DNA of 21,549 nucleotides from positions 1-21,549 of the forward strand of contig CAYORK010000022.1 in NCBI GenBank assembly GCA_964406345.1, in the 5' to 3' direction. Source of the stretch: SYAN01 sp964406345 (GTDB taxonomy: Bacteria; Actinomycetota; Actinomycetes; Nanopelagicales; Nanopelagicaceae). Positions 14,588-21,549 of the stretch are shown piece by piece. The translations under genes and the position numbers were made by a program. Numbering within the stretch: the first letter of the stretch is position 1; each line of letters opens with the position of its first letter. The notes beneath the pieces are model-generated. The model had not been told where the DNA came from. It made no database searches and saw only the letters and a list, made by a program, of their open reading frames with translations.

Positions 14588-15370
14588 TCAAAGCCCTTCG
14601 GGCTCCTCCATCTGTTTGAGGAAGTCCTCTTGTAACCAACCAAGCCAGCTATAGACGGCATAAACCGCCTTCATCGGGTCGCTCTCGGTCATCAATTCAT
14701 ACTTGCGATGGATCGCCTCTTGGCTCAAGCGTCCAGCATTTGAAGTTTCATCTTCGCTCGCATCGTTTTCATCTATGGGAGAGGTGTTCGCGCGATGAGC
14801 ATCATTGGGGAGATCCCCCATCGTCGGTCCACCGATATCAAGGCGGACTGCAAGGGCCAAGCGAATGTCGTTGAGCGCACCTAACCACGCCCAGATGTCC
14901 TCACCATGGATCTCCATATCGAGCGCACTCAACTGGACTTCGCTCTCACCATGGACGAAGACCATGCCGACATCTACTCCCTCACCGGTTGCGTCGCTCG
15001 ATCCTTGAGAACTCTTGGATGATCCGGCTTCGAATCGTCCTTCTAGATCCAAGAGCATCTCGCGGATGCGATGGGCATGGGATCGCTTGCGATCACGGAG
15101 CGCATCTTCGGTATAGCGACGAAACTCTGCAGCGTCCTGTAACTCGGTGTAAGCGCTCGGCAAGAGTCGCTTCAGGACGGGATCATCGGGCGGAAGTTCG
15201 TTTCCTGATATCCCGACGATGTCATGGAGCGGATCGCGCGATATCGAGGCCTGCCCAAGGAGTTCGAGTATCTGCTCGGCGAGATTGATCAATACGAAGC
15301 GCTCTTGCGAGGAGAAGATGTGGCGAACGCGCTCGATATCTTGGCGTTCGGTCTCTTCACGATCACTCAT
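14588..15370 (-). CDS. DUF2017 family protein
   Basis: A 260-residue cytoplasmic protein of the actinobacterial family DUF2017, which is usually encoded next to clpS and has no established role. Family-like segments are ERFVLINLAEQILELL near the N-terminus, DPVLKRLLPSAY followed by AAEFRRYTEDALRDRK, and WLGALNDIRLALAVRLDIG. YSWLGWLQEDFL lies near the C-terminus. Two acidic, Ser/Asp-rich linkers break the core. I chose the ATG at 15370, which overlaps the clpS stop by 8 nt and suggests translational coupling. An ATG at 15406 would add 12 residues and overlap clpS more. The constant pairing with ClpS in actinobacteria suggests, but does not prove, a link to N-end-rule proteolysis. Confidence 0.85.
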   Translation of the reverse strand: MSDREETERQDIERVRHIFSSQERFVLINLAEQILELLGQASISRDPLHDIVGISGNELPPDDPVLKRLLPSAYTELQDAAEFRRYTEDALRDRKRSHAHRIREMLLDLEGRFEAGSSKSSQGSSDATGEGVDVGMVFVHGESEVQLSALDMEIHGEDIWAWLGALNDIRLALAVRLDIGGPTMGDLPNDAHRANTSPIDENDASEDETSNAGRLSQEAIHRKYELMTESDPMKAVYAVYSWLGWLQEDFLKQMEEPEGL

Positions 15371-15677
15371 CGTCGCGTTGGATCGTCGCCCAGAGACCGT
15401 ACTCATGGAGCTTTGCGACGTCGCGCTCCATCTCTTCGCGCGTGCCGGTTGAGACGACTGCCTTACCTTCGGTATGTACCTTGAGCATCAACTCCGTCGC
15501 CTTGTGACGCGGATATCCGAAGACCATCATGAAGACTTTGGTGACGTAGTTCATCAAGTTGACGGGATCGTCCCAAACGATGCAAAGCCATGGTCGATCC
15601 GGATGGATGTCGCTCTCGATCAATTCCTCGAGCCCGGGTGGAAGTTCGGTATCGAGAGTGGATTGCGCCTTGATCAC
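15363..15677 (-). CDS. clpS: ATP-dependent Clp protease adaptor ClpS
   Basis: ClpS binds proteins with bulky hydrophobic N-terminal residues and delivers them to the ClpAP/ClpCP protease. The 104-residue product has the core PWLCIVWDDPVNLMNYV (with the substrate-pocket Asp-Asp/Asn region), then VFMMVFGYPRHKATELMLKVHTEGKAVV, and ends GLWATIQRDDE. I chose the GTG at 15677 because a CATAAT box lies 6 nt upstream and no Shine-Dalgarno is present. A TTG at 15701 is the outermost open start and is less likely. It is followed by the overlapping DUF2017 gene. About 80 nt separate it from the GH18 gene upstream on the same strand. Confidence 0.93.
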   Translation of the reverse strand: MIKAQSTLDTELPPGLEELIESDIHPDRPWLCIVWDDPVNLMNYVTKVFMMVFGYPRHKATELMLKVHTEGKAVVSTGTREEMERDVAKLHEYGLWATIQRDDE

Positions 15678-15683
15678 GGGGCA

Positions 15684-15689
15684 ATTATG
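15684..15689 (-). promoter_or_regulatory. Candidate leaderless -10 box of clpS
   Basis: CATAAT (5 of 6 matches to TATAAT) on the minus strand ends 6 nt before the clpS GTG, putting the start site on the start codon. No clear -35 box is seen. Confidence 0.5.
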
Positions 15690-15759
15690 CGCGCTAGGCA
15701 AGGGTTGAGAGCCTGAGTCTCCACCGGCTGAGGATCACTCTCGGTGAAGGGAGATTTGC

Positions 15760-17637
15760 TCACTTGACCACCGTCACCCAGATAACCGGTGAGACAAGTG
15801 GCTCGGTAAGCGTAATGGAGGCCGAGTTCGCGGGAGCCTTGACGAGAAGTCGCGCTCGGTAGGAATGAAATCCTGCAGGTGGGTTGAAAGCGAAGGTTGC
15901 GGTTCCTGCTGTATCACTCTTGCCGCGAGCGACTTCGACGAATTCCGATTTCTTCCGGTCGAAACGTTCTAGAAGGATCGTCGCCTTCGCTCTCATCGGT
16001 GTGATCGTGGCAGTGAAGGTCTCACTTCTACCGAGTGATGTGAGGTTCGCACCGCTCAAGGTAAGGGCGGGATCGACGCTCACTGCAACTTCGCTCGAGG
16101 TCGAGGCGAGGCGTTCCCAACTCCCTTCGGAGATCGCACGGAATTGCACGCCGTTTCCTAGGACTGAGGAGATCAAGACGCGACCATCGTTGCCGGTCGT
16201 CGCCGTGTAGACATCGCGCCAACCACTTGTGCCTGACTTCATCTGGATTCGTGTCGGAAGGTTCGCGGCTGGGACTTTGTCGGGAAGGGTAAAGAGTGCG
16301 TTGATCTGGACGAACTCGCCGTAACGGACCTTCTCGCGATCGATCGTAAGGTCGGCGCGGACGATATCGGGAGCGATCTCGCGGGCGACGCCACGGACGG
16401 CGAGCATCGCGTTGGCCTCTTCCATGCCGATCGTCCATGCGACAAGACCGCCGAGTCGATACTTCTCGACGAGTTGCGCCCTCGCCATGTAGCCACGCGA
16501 ATCTTGATACCAAGCGGTCCTGCTTGCAGTACAGGTAGTCGGACTTCCATTGGCAGTGACACCGGTATAGGTCCGTTGATAGGTGAAGTTGACCTCACCT
16601 TCGCGGACTCGATACTGCGCATTGGCGCCATAGCGTGCGACAAGTGTCGGTGCATCGCGCATCACAAAGGTCGATGCCTTCGCTCCTGCCTTCACGATCC
16701 CTGCGACATCCTTCGGACACGTTCCGGTGACTTTGGTGACCCAATCTCGACCGTAGCCGGCTACCCCCATGAAGACTTTCGACGAGGGCATCACAGAGAC
16801 GGCGTACTTCATCGCATCCTCAGCCCAGAAGAGTGGGCCGATCGGACCTGGGCGTGAAGTGGCGTAGTCATAGGTCATCACGCGAAGTCGGTCGATGTGC
16901 TCCGCAATCCCGACCCAGTCATAGACCCAATAACCGCGCCTACCTGTCGTTGGATTGAAGAGGACCGGCGTGGTGACTGAGAGAAGTTTTCCTTCTGCGC
17001 GAAGAGCCATGGAGAGCTCTTTGACGAACTCGACCCAGACCGGCCTGGTCTTCTCCCACGAACCAGTGCCATCCTTGAAGGCGAATCCTTCGAAGTTGAG
17101 GTCGATGCCGTCGAAGTTCTTGGAACGGACGAGGTTCATGATGGTGGCAACGGTTTGAGTGCGCTCCTGTGGTCTAGAGAGAATCCTCTGGAGTTCGAGT
17201 TTCTCGGTTCCGTCGGTCAATGTGGGGATGAGGAGATAGCCCGCGCTTCGAAGTTGCGCCAGCGGAGTATCCATCGGAACGCTCGGATTGCCACCCTTGT
17301 AGAGATCAAGGATGCGATTCGGACCTTTGAGTGTGTACCAGAAGAGCATCACCTCGCGAATGAGGTCCTTGTTGTTGAGCGCAGCCGGCATTGAGGTACG
17401 CATCGAATAGTAAGGAATCCATCCACTCCAGATGCGACGAGGTGGTTTGTTGGGATCTTGCGCCACGGGTTGCACCGCAGAGCTAGTCGACGTCTCGGCC
17501 GCACCTGCCATCGGAATCATGTGATTCTTCGAAGTCGAATCAGTGAGAGGAACAGAGAGCGGAAAGAAAGTGAGCGCGGCGAGAAGAAGGGAAAGGAGTG
17601 AAACCCTCGCCGCCTGTGAGCGAGTGCGCTTATGCAC
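15760..17637 (-). CDS. Secreted glycoside hydrolase family 18 protein
   Basis: A 625-residue exported protein. The N-terminus (MHKRTRSQAAR followed by a Leu/Ala-rich stretch to about residue 30) is a signal peptide. A GH18 barrel spans about 65-420, with strand SGWIPYYS, the active-site motif DGIDLNFEG (catalytic-type E183), RVMTYDYA and a late VAWTIGMEE strand. The Asp two residues before the catalytic Glu in classical DGxDxDxE chitinases is Asn here, as in several peptidoglycan-directed relatives (YaaH/SleL-like), so the substrate may be cell wall rather than chitin. Two beta-sandwich, Ig/FN3-like modules follow (about 428-520 and 521-625). The GTG at 17637 overlaps the DUF3039 stop codon by 8 nt (GTGCATAA on the minus strand). 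Longer starts would put non-signal residues in front of the signal peptide. Confidence 0.88.
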   Translation of the reverse strand: MHKRTRSQAARVSLLSLLLAALTFFPLSVPLTDSTSKNHMIPMAGAAETSTSSAVQPVAQDPNKPPRRIWSGWIPYYSMRTSMPAALNNKDLIREVMLFWYTLKGPNRILDLYKGGNPSVPMDTPLAQLRSAGYLLIPTLTDGTEKLELQRILSRPQERTQTVATIMNLVRSKNFDGIDLNFEGFAFKDGTGSWEKTRPVWVEFVKELSMALRAEGKLLSVTTPVLFNPTTGRRGYWVYDWVGIAEHIDRLRVMTYDYATSRPGPIGPLFWAEDAMKYAVSVMPSSKVFMGVAGYGRDWVTKVTGTCPKDVAGIVKAGAKASTFVMRDAPTLVARYGANAQYRVREGEVNFTYQRTYTGVTANGSPTTCTASRTAWYQDSRGYMARAQLVEKYRLGGLVAWTIGMEEANAMLAVRGVAREIAPDIVRADLTIDREKVRYGEFVQINALFTLPDKVPAANLPTRIQMKSGTSGWRDVYTATTGNDGRVLISSVLGNGVQFRAISEGSWERLASTSSEVAVSVDPALTLSGANLTSLGRSETFTATITPMRAKATILLERFDRKKSEFVEVARGKSDTAGTATFAFNPPAGFHSYRARLLVKAPANSASITLTEPLVSPVIWVTVVK

Positions 17638-18097
17638 TTGGTCCGCCACCACCAGAGTTACCGCCAGAACCACCGCCGGAGTTGTCGCCTGATCCACCAC
17701 TCGAACTGCCCTCATCACGCTTTCGCAGACCTTCGTGGATCTCCTTACAGATGGGACAGATCGGAAACTTCTCCGGATCACGACCGGGGATCCACTTCTT
17801 CCCGCAGAGCGCGCGCACTGATTTGCCAGTGACCGCGGATTCGACGATCTTCTCCTTCAAGACATAGTGCGAATAGCGTTCATGATCGCCCGGCTCACGA
17901 AGATCCTCGGTCGCCTCTGGATCGAGGATGCCAACGCTGCTCTCTTGCTCTTCTCTTTGGCCGATCCCACCCTCAGATGGATTTCGATCGGGAGAGGGAG
18001 ACCATGGCCACTTCGCTTGCGCGTGGACGATGCCACGACTTTGCTCACTATTCACGATAGTGATGCCATCAGAGATGATCCCAGAGCCCCGCTTCAC
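17630..18097 (-). CDS. DUF3039 family protein with Cys-rich core and Gly/Ser tail
   Basis: A 155-residue protein of the actinobacterial family DUF3039, function unknown. The conserved core (about 70-125) reads GDHERYSHYVLKEKIVESAV, ALCGKKWIPGRDP and FPICPICKEIHEGL. C98, C114 and C117 with H72 or H77 could form a zinc site (inference). Residues 1-68 are not conserved-looking, and the last 26 residues are Gly/Ser/Asn-rich and disordered. The GTG at 18097 is chosen because a TAGACT box lies exactly 6 nt upstream. A GTG at 18055 is an alternative. It is divergent from argF with only 24 nt between start codons, and its stop overlaps the GH18 start. Confidence 0.85.
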   Translation of the reverse strand: MKRGSGIISDGITIVNSEQSRGIVHAQAKWPWSPSPDRNPSEGGIGQREEQESSVGILDPEATEDLREPGDHERYSHYVLKEKIVESAVTGKSVRALCGKKWIPGRDPEKFPICPICKEIHEGLRKRDEGSSSGGSGDNSGGGSGGNSGGGGPSA

Positions 18098-18103
18098 GTG
18101 CGG

Positions 18104-18113
18104 AGTCTATAAA
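18104..18113. promoter_or_regulatory. Shared bidirectional leaderless promoter (DUF3039 gene / argF)
   Basis: The 24 nt between the two divergent start codons contain one AT-rich element. On the plus strand TATAAA (18108-18113) lies 8 nt before the argF ATG. On the minus strand TAGACT (18109-18104) lies 6 nt before the DUF3039 GTG. The two boxes overlap by 2 bp, there is no Shine-Dalgarno on either side, and any -35 contacts would lie in or near the opposite coding region. Confidence 0.55.
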
Positions 18114-18121
18114 CTGCGCAA

Positions 18122-19093
18122 ATGAAAGACCTGCTACGAACCGAGGATCTCTCTCGTCAGGATGTAGAGCTCCTTCTTGGTAGCGCAAAAGAATTTGCCG
18201 AGAATCCGCTGAAGGCATCGTCGCACCTCGCAGGCAAGACGGTGGCGATCTATATGACGAAGCCATCGACTCGGACCAGACTCGCCTCTGAAAGTGCTGT
18301 GGCTCACTTAGGTGCCCATCCGATCTTCCTTCGCGCAGATGACCTCCAACTCGGTCGCGGTGAGACGATCGCTGATACCGCGCGAGTGATCAGCTCTTTC
18401 TGTGATGCAGTGATCGTGAGGACCTTCAAGCAATCTGATGTCGATGAACTCGGCCGATTCGCTTCCGTTCCAGTGATCAATGGACTGACCGATGATGACC
18501 ATCCGACGCAACTCCTTGCTGACTGGACCACGATGAGTGAACACTTCGGTCCAACCTTCTTGGGTGAAGGATTGAAGAATCGGAAGTTGGTCTACTTCGG
18601 CGATGGCAACAACATGGCACATGCCTGGCTGATGATGGGTGCGATCATGGGCGCGCATGTCGTTGCGAGTACTCCTGCGGGTGCATTCGCTCCTGATACT
18701 GAGGTGGTGCGTCGAGCAGAGGAGATTGCCAAGACGACCGGGGCGAAGATCGAAGTGATCCACGATCCTCGAGAAGCGGCGGAAGGTGCGAGCGTCCTCT
18801 ACACCGATGTCTGGATGTCGATGGGAGATCCTGAATCGGAGCGCGCCGAGAAGATGAAGGCCCTTGCCCCTTACAAGATCGATGATGCGCTGATGGCGTT
18901 GGGAGCGAAGGATGCGGTCTTCATGCACTGTCTTCCTGCTCATCGCGAAGAAGAGGTCGCTACATCGGTGATCGATGGGGCGCGATCTCTCATCTGGCGC
19001 CAGGCATTCCATCGCCGGACCACGATCCAGGCCTTGCTCTATCACCTCCACCGTGGTGAACTCTCAGGTCGGGCGAAAGGAAGTGGTGCGTGA
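18122..19093 (+). CDS. argF: Ornithine carbamoyltransferase
   Basis: ArgF makes citrulline from ornithine and carbamoyl phosphate in arginine synthesis. The 323-residue enzyme has the carbamoyl-phosphate loop STRTR (49-53) and HPTQ (127-130, in DDDHPTQLLAD). It also has GDGNNMAHAWL in the ornithine domain, the SMG loop (233-235) that closes over ornithine, and HCLPA (269-273) with the active-site Cys. These favour ornithine over aspartate or other carbamoyl acceptors. The ATG at 18122 has a TATAAA box 8 nt upstream and no Shine-Dalgarno, so a leaderless transcript is likely. No other arg gene is in the window. Instead it overlaps pntAA by 4 nt, an unexpected pairing. Confidence 0.95.
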   Translation: MKDLLRTEDLSRQDVELLLGSAKEFAENPLKASSHLAGKTVAIYMTKPSTRTRLASESAVAHLGAHPIFLRADDLQLGRGETIADTARVISSFCDAVIVRTFKQSDVDELGRFASVPVINGLTDDDHPTQLLADWTTMSEHFGPTFLGEGLKNRKLVYFGDGNNMAHAWLMMGAIMGAHVVASTPAGAFAPDTEVVRRAEEIAKTTGAKIEVIHDPREAAEGASVLYTDVWMSMGDPESERAEKMKALAPYKIDDALMALGAKDAVFMHCLPAHREEEVATSVIDGARSLIWRQAFHRRTTIQALLYHLHRGELSGRAKGSGA

Positions 19094-20268
19094 CCTACCT
19101 TGTCGTACCGAAAGAGACGAAGAGCGGTGAGAAGCGCGTTGCGTTGATGCCTGATGTGATCTCAAAGTTAGTCAAGCAAGGCGTTGAAGTCGCCGTGGAA
19201 AACGGTGCTGGCGCATTCGCACAGGCAAGCGATGAGGCGTATCGCGCTCAAGGTGCGGTCCTCTTTTCAGCAAGTGAGCGCGCGGCACATCTTGCAAAGG
19301 CAGATCTCGTCCTTACTGTGCAAGCACTTCCTGCATCAGAGATGGCGGCCCTCAAGAAGGAAGCCATAACGATCTCATTCCTTCCGTTGACGCAGAGTGA
19401 TGATGTGATCGCAGCTTCTGCGAAGGCAGGCGTTACCTCTTTCTCGATGGAATTGATCCCACGTATCTCACGTGCGCAATCGATGGATGCACTCACCTCG
19501 CAAGCGCTCTGCGCTGGATATCGAGCCGCACTCGTTGGCGCTGATCTCTCACCACGCTTCTTCCCGCTCTTGATGACAGCAGCGGGAACTGTGACTCCTG
19601 CTCAAGTCTTAGTTCTTGGCGCGGGTGTCGCTGGCTTGCAAGCGATCGCAACTGCACGTCGCCTTGGCGCAGTGGTCTCTGCTTACGATGTCAGGCCATC
19701 TTCAGCAGATGAGGTCCGCTCGATGGGTGCGACCTTCATCGAATTGGAACTTGAATCTCTAGAAGGCGCCGGAGGTTATGCCCGCGAGATGACCGAGGAG
19801 CGGGCGGCGAAGCAAAGAGAGTTGCTCACTCCCTACATCTCGAAGTCGCATGTAGTGATCACTACTGCTGCTGTTCCCAATCGTCGCGCACCTCTTCTTG
19901 TGACGAAGGAGATGTATAGCGGGATGGTGGCAGGAAGTGTCATCGTCGACCTTGCCGCGGAGAGCGGCGGAAATGTCGAAGGATCTGTCGCAGGTGAAGT
20001 GATCGAGACAGCAGCAGGAGTTCGAATCTGGGGTGGCAAGGATGTTCCGAGCCAACTTCCCTTCCATGCCTCTTCGCTCTATTCGAAGAACTTGGTGAAT
20101 TTGATGGGCCTGATGATCAAGAGCGCTGAGTCAGGTACAAAGGCCACCATTGCACTTGATTTCGAGGATGAGATCATCGCTGCGAGCGCAGTGACCCATG
20201 TGGGCGAGATTCGTAATGAGCAAGCCCGCGCTCATATTCAAGGCGAGAATGCGGGGAAGAGTTCATGA
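19090..20268 (+). CDS. pntAA: NAD(P) transhydrogenase subunit alpha part 1 (domain I)
   Basis: The soluble NAD(H)-binding domain I of the proton-translocating transhydrogenase, which uses proton motive force to drive NADH + NADP+ to NAD+ + NADPH. The 392-residue protein starts TYLVVPKETKSGEKRVALMP, the family signature. It has the Rossmann loop VLGAGVAGLQAIATARRLGA followed by VSAYDVRPSSADEVRSMGA, and later VIVDLAAESGGNVEGS. The split three-gene form (pntAA, pntAB, pntB) is common in alphaproteobacteria and actinobacteria. The GTG at 19090 overlaps the argF stop (GTGA), with AGGAAG a few nt upstream. The last residues are polar and variable. Confidence 0.95.
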   Translation: MTYLVVPKETKSGEKRVALMPDVISKLVKQGVEVAVENGAGAFAQASDEAYRAQGAVLFSASERAAHLAKADLVLTVQALPASEMAALKKEAITISFLPLTQSDDVIAASAKAGVTSFSMELIPRISRAQSMDALTSQALCAGYRAALVGADLSPRFFPLLMTAAGTVTPAQVLVLGAGVAGLQAIATARRLGAVVSAYDVRPSSADEVRSMGATFIELELESLEGAGGYAREMTEERAAKQRELLTPYISKSHVVITTAAVPNRRAPLLVTKEMYSGMVAGSVIVDLAAESGGNVEGSVAGEVIETAAGVRIWGGKDVPSQLPFHASSLYSKNLVNLMGLMIKSAESGTKATIALDFEDEIIAASAVTHVGEIRNEQARAHIQGENAGKSS

Positions 20269-20594
20269 GCGAGGCAATGGCACTCCTAGCGATCTTCACA
20301 CTCGCAGTCTTCGTCGGTTTCGAAGTCGTCTCGAAGGTCTCTTCCACCCTCCACACCCCGCTGATGAGCGGCGCCAACGCGATCCACGGCATCATCTTGG
20401 TCGGAGCGATCATCGTCGCGAGCCACGCAGAGACGAACCTGGAATTGGGACTCTCCGTCGCTGCGATCATCTTGGCGACGATCAACTTAGTCGGTGGCTT
20501 CGTCGTCACAGATCGCATGCTCGAGATGTTCAAAGGTAAGCGAGAGACCAGTGATTCCGGCAAAGCCGGCGAAAAGAAGGGCGGCGCCAAGTGA
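20265..20594 (+). CDS. pntAB: NAD(P) transhydrogenase subunit alpha part 2 (membrane)
   Basis: The small membrane subunit of transhydrogenase (first part of domain II), 109 residues, with three hydrophobic helices (about 4-22, 38-53 and 60-80). THLxT-like sequence STLHTPLMSGANAIHGIILVGAI is the family core. The charged C-terminal tail (KGKRETSDSGKAGEKKGG) is cytoplasmic. The ATG at 20265 overlaps the pntAA stop in ATGA and its own stop overlaps the pntB start, so the three subunits are translationally coupled. Confidence 0.94.
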   Translation: MSEAMALLAIFTLAVFVGFEVVSKVSSTLHTPLMSGANAIHGIILVGAIIVASHAETNLELGLSVAAIILATINLVGGFVVTDRMLEMFKGKRETSDSGKAGEKKGGAK

Positions 20595-21549
20595 GCCGAA
20601 CCTTCTATGACCTCTTAGGTCTCCTCGCTGCGATCCTCTTCATCATGGCCCTCAAAGGACTCTCCTCTCCTAAGAGCGCTCGTCGTGGCAACCTTCTTGG
20701 AGCGCTCGGTGCTTTCATCGCAACCGTTGCGGTCTTCTTCTATGCCGATCCCGAGTACTCGCTACCTCTCGAGAACCTCGAGTGGATCTTGGGTGCGATA
20801 GCAGTCGGTGTGATCGTCGCAGTCCCCGCGGCTCGCAAAGTGCAGATGACGCAGATGCCACAGATGGTCGCGCTCTTCAATGGCGTTGGTGGCGGCGCAG
20901 CGGCGCTCGTTGCGATCGTCGAATACATCAAGCTTGGCGAAACGGCAGGCTTTGCAACAGTTCTTGCAACGGTCTTCACCGTGATCGTCGGTTGCGTCTC
21001 CTTCAGCGGATCGATCGTCACCTTCTTGAAGTTGCAGGAGTTGATGACCACTCGTCCGGTGATCCTTCCTGCAGGGCGATTCCTGATCATTGCCAACCTT
21101 GCGGCAGTACTTGGCGTTGCCTATTGGGTTATGGATGAGATGGGCACATCCCCACTCTTGATCCTTGCTGGGCTTTCGCTTCTCTTCGGAGTGCTCTTCG
21201 TACTCCCTGTGGGTGGCGCAGATGTTCCAATCGTCATCTCACTCCTCAATGCCTTCACAGGTCTCACCGTCGCTGCAAGTGGTTACGTTCTCGAAGCGAC
21301 GCTCTTGATCGTCGCGGGAACATTGGTCGGAGCATCCGGAACCATTCTCACGCGCTTGATGGCAGAGGCGATGGGTCGCTCGCTCTTCGGCACCCTCTTC
21401 GGTGCATTCACTCAGACAGCACAGGCAGGTGGCGCTGAAGCAGAGTCGAGGCCAGTGAAGTCAGGCTCTCCTGAAGATGTTGCGATCTTGCTCAACTACG
21501 CCCGTCGCGTCGTGATCGTCCCTGGCTTTGGTCTTGCTGTCGCGCAGGC
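20591..21549 (+). CDS. pntB: NAD(P) transhydrogenase subunit beta, partial (runs off the window)
   Basis: The first 319 codons of the beta subunit, which carries the rest of the proton channel and the NADP(H)-binding domain III. It begins with GTG (MSRTFYDLLGLLAAILF) overlapping the pntAB stop as GTGA. Family segments are ALKGLSSPKSARRGNLLG, MVALFNGVGGGAAALVA, SFSGSIVTFLKLQELM and LPVGGADVPIVISLLNAFTGL. AASGYVL follows, and then NYARRVVIVPGFGLAVAQ at the window edge, the beginning of domain III. About eight hydrophobic helices are visible. The coding region is intact up to the edge. The NADP-binding motifs lie beyond. Confidence 0.95.
   Translation, partial: MSRTFYDLLGLLAAILFIMALKGLSSPKSARRGNLLGALGAFIATVAVFFYADPEYSLPLENLEWILGAIAVGVIVAVPAARKVQMTQMPQMVALFNGVGGGAAALVAIVEYIKLGETAGFATVLATVFTVIVGCVSFSGSIVTFLKLQELMTTRPVILPAGRFLIIANLAAVLGVAYWVMDEMGTSPLLILAGLSLLFGVLFVLPVGGADVPIVISLLNAFTGLTVAASGYVLEATLLIVAGTLVGASGTILTRLMAEAMGRSLFGTLFGAFTQTAQAGGAEAESRPVKSGSPEDVAILLNYARRVVIVPGFGLAVAQ

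Noticed and set aside
15678..15759. Terminator after the GH18 gene
   Set aside because: Only a 5-bp CACCG/CGGTG pairing with a long loop and no T-run. The interval is better explained by the clpS promoter.
17638..17781. 48-residue N-terminal extension of the GH18 protein
   Set aside because: The extra residues overlap the Gly/Ser tail of the DUF3039 gene and would bury the signal peptide. The GTG at 17637 gives a normal secreted protein.
18308..19051. 247-codon minus-strand frame opposite argF
   Set aside because: Antisense to argF, His/Arg/Ile-rich composition and no domain. A shadow of the codon bias.
1..21549. CRISPR arrays, insertion sequences, phage genes, rRNA
   Set aside because: No regularly spaced repeats, transposase-like proteins, terminal inverted repeats or rRNA motifs were seen.

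Overview
The window looks like chromosomal DNA of a planktonic actinobacterium that carries an actinorhodopsin. Three observations support this. The block argS-lysA-hom-thrC-thrB-rho has the same gene order as in mycobacteria (Rv1292-Rv1297) and Streptomyces. Typically actinobacterial families are present (DUF2017 next to clpS, DUF3039, Rho with an Arg/Asp/Asn-rich insert). The opsin is of the xanthorhodopsin-like ActR type. Base composition is moderate (about mid-50s % GC by eye), compatible with a freshwater or estuarine lineage such as Nanopelagicales or relatives, but the exact lineage cannot be read from the window. The sequence contains one 100-N scaffold gap (13403-13502), so this is probably a metagenome-assembled or single-cell genome.

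Layout. 1-7112 (minus strand): argS, lysA, hom, thrC, thrB and the 5' part of rho. The hom-thrC and thrC-thrB junctions overlap. The block makes lysine and threonine from aspartate, and rho appears to have its own promoter. 7202-7285: tRNA-Leu(UAG), divergent from argS. 7464-10220 (plus): a coiled-coil protein with a Lys-rich tail, then an acyltransferase-3/SGNH membrane protein. 10245-13355 (minus): murI, rph, rdgB and an unusual protein with a histone-H1-like cationic N-terminus, one membrane span, an acidic linker and an FN3-like domain. 13403-13730: scaffold gap and a structured leader. 13731-14507 (plus): actinorhodopsin, closed by a strong intrinsic terminator. 14588-18097 (minus): DUF3039, a secreted GH18 hydrolase, clpS and DUF2017. 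18122-21549 (plus): argF, pntAA, pntAB and the 5' part of pntB, each junction overlapping by 4 nt.

Themes. (1) Energy: the opsin has the residues of an outward proton pump and lies about 3.6 kb from argF-pntAA-pntAB-pntB, whose transhydrogenase spends proton motive force to make NADPH. (2) Envelope: glutamate racemase, an AT3/SGNH acyltransferase, a secreted GH18 enzyme and two highly cationic proteins, one membrane-anchored. (3) Expression style: five transcription-unit heads (argS, murI, clpS, the DUF3039 gene, argF) lack a Shine-Dalgarno sequence and have a TANNNT-like -10 box 6-8 nt before an ATG/GTG, as expected for leaderless mRNAs. In one place a single AT-rich element seems to serve both directions. 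Internal genes and a few others use Shine-Dalgarno sites.

No insertion sequence, phage gene, CRISPR array or rRNA was seen. The strongest candidates for something undescribed are the membrane-tethered H1-like/FN3 protein, the 24-nt bidirectional leaderless promoter, the structured and G-rich region upstream of the rhodopsin, and a marked excess of the tetranucleotide GATC.
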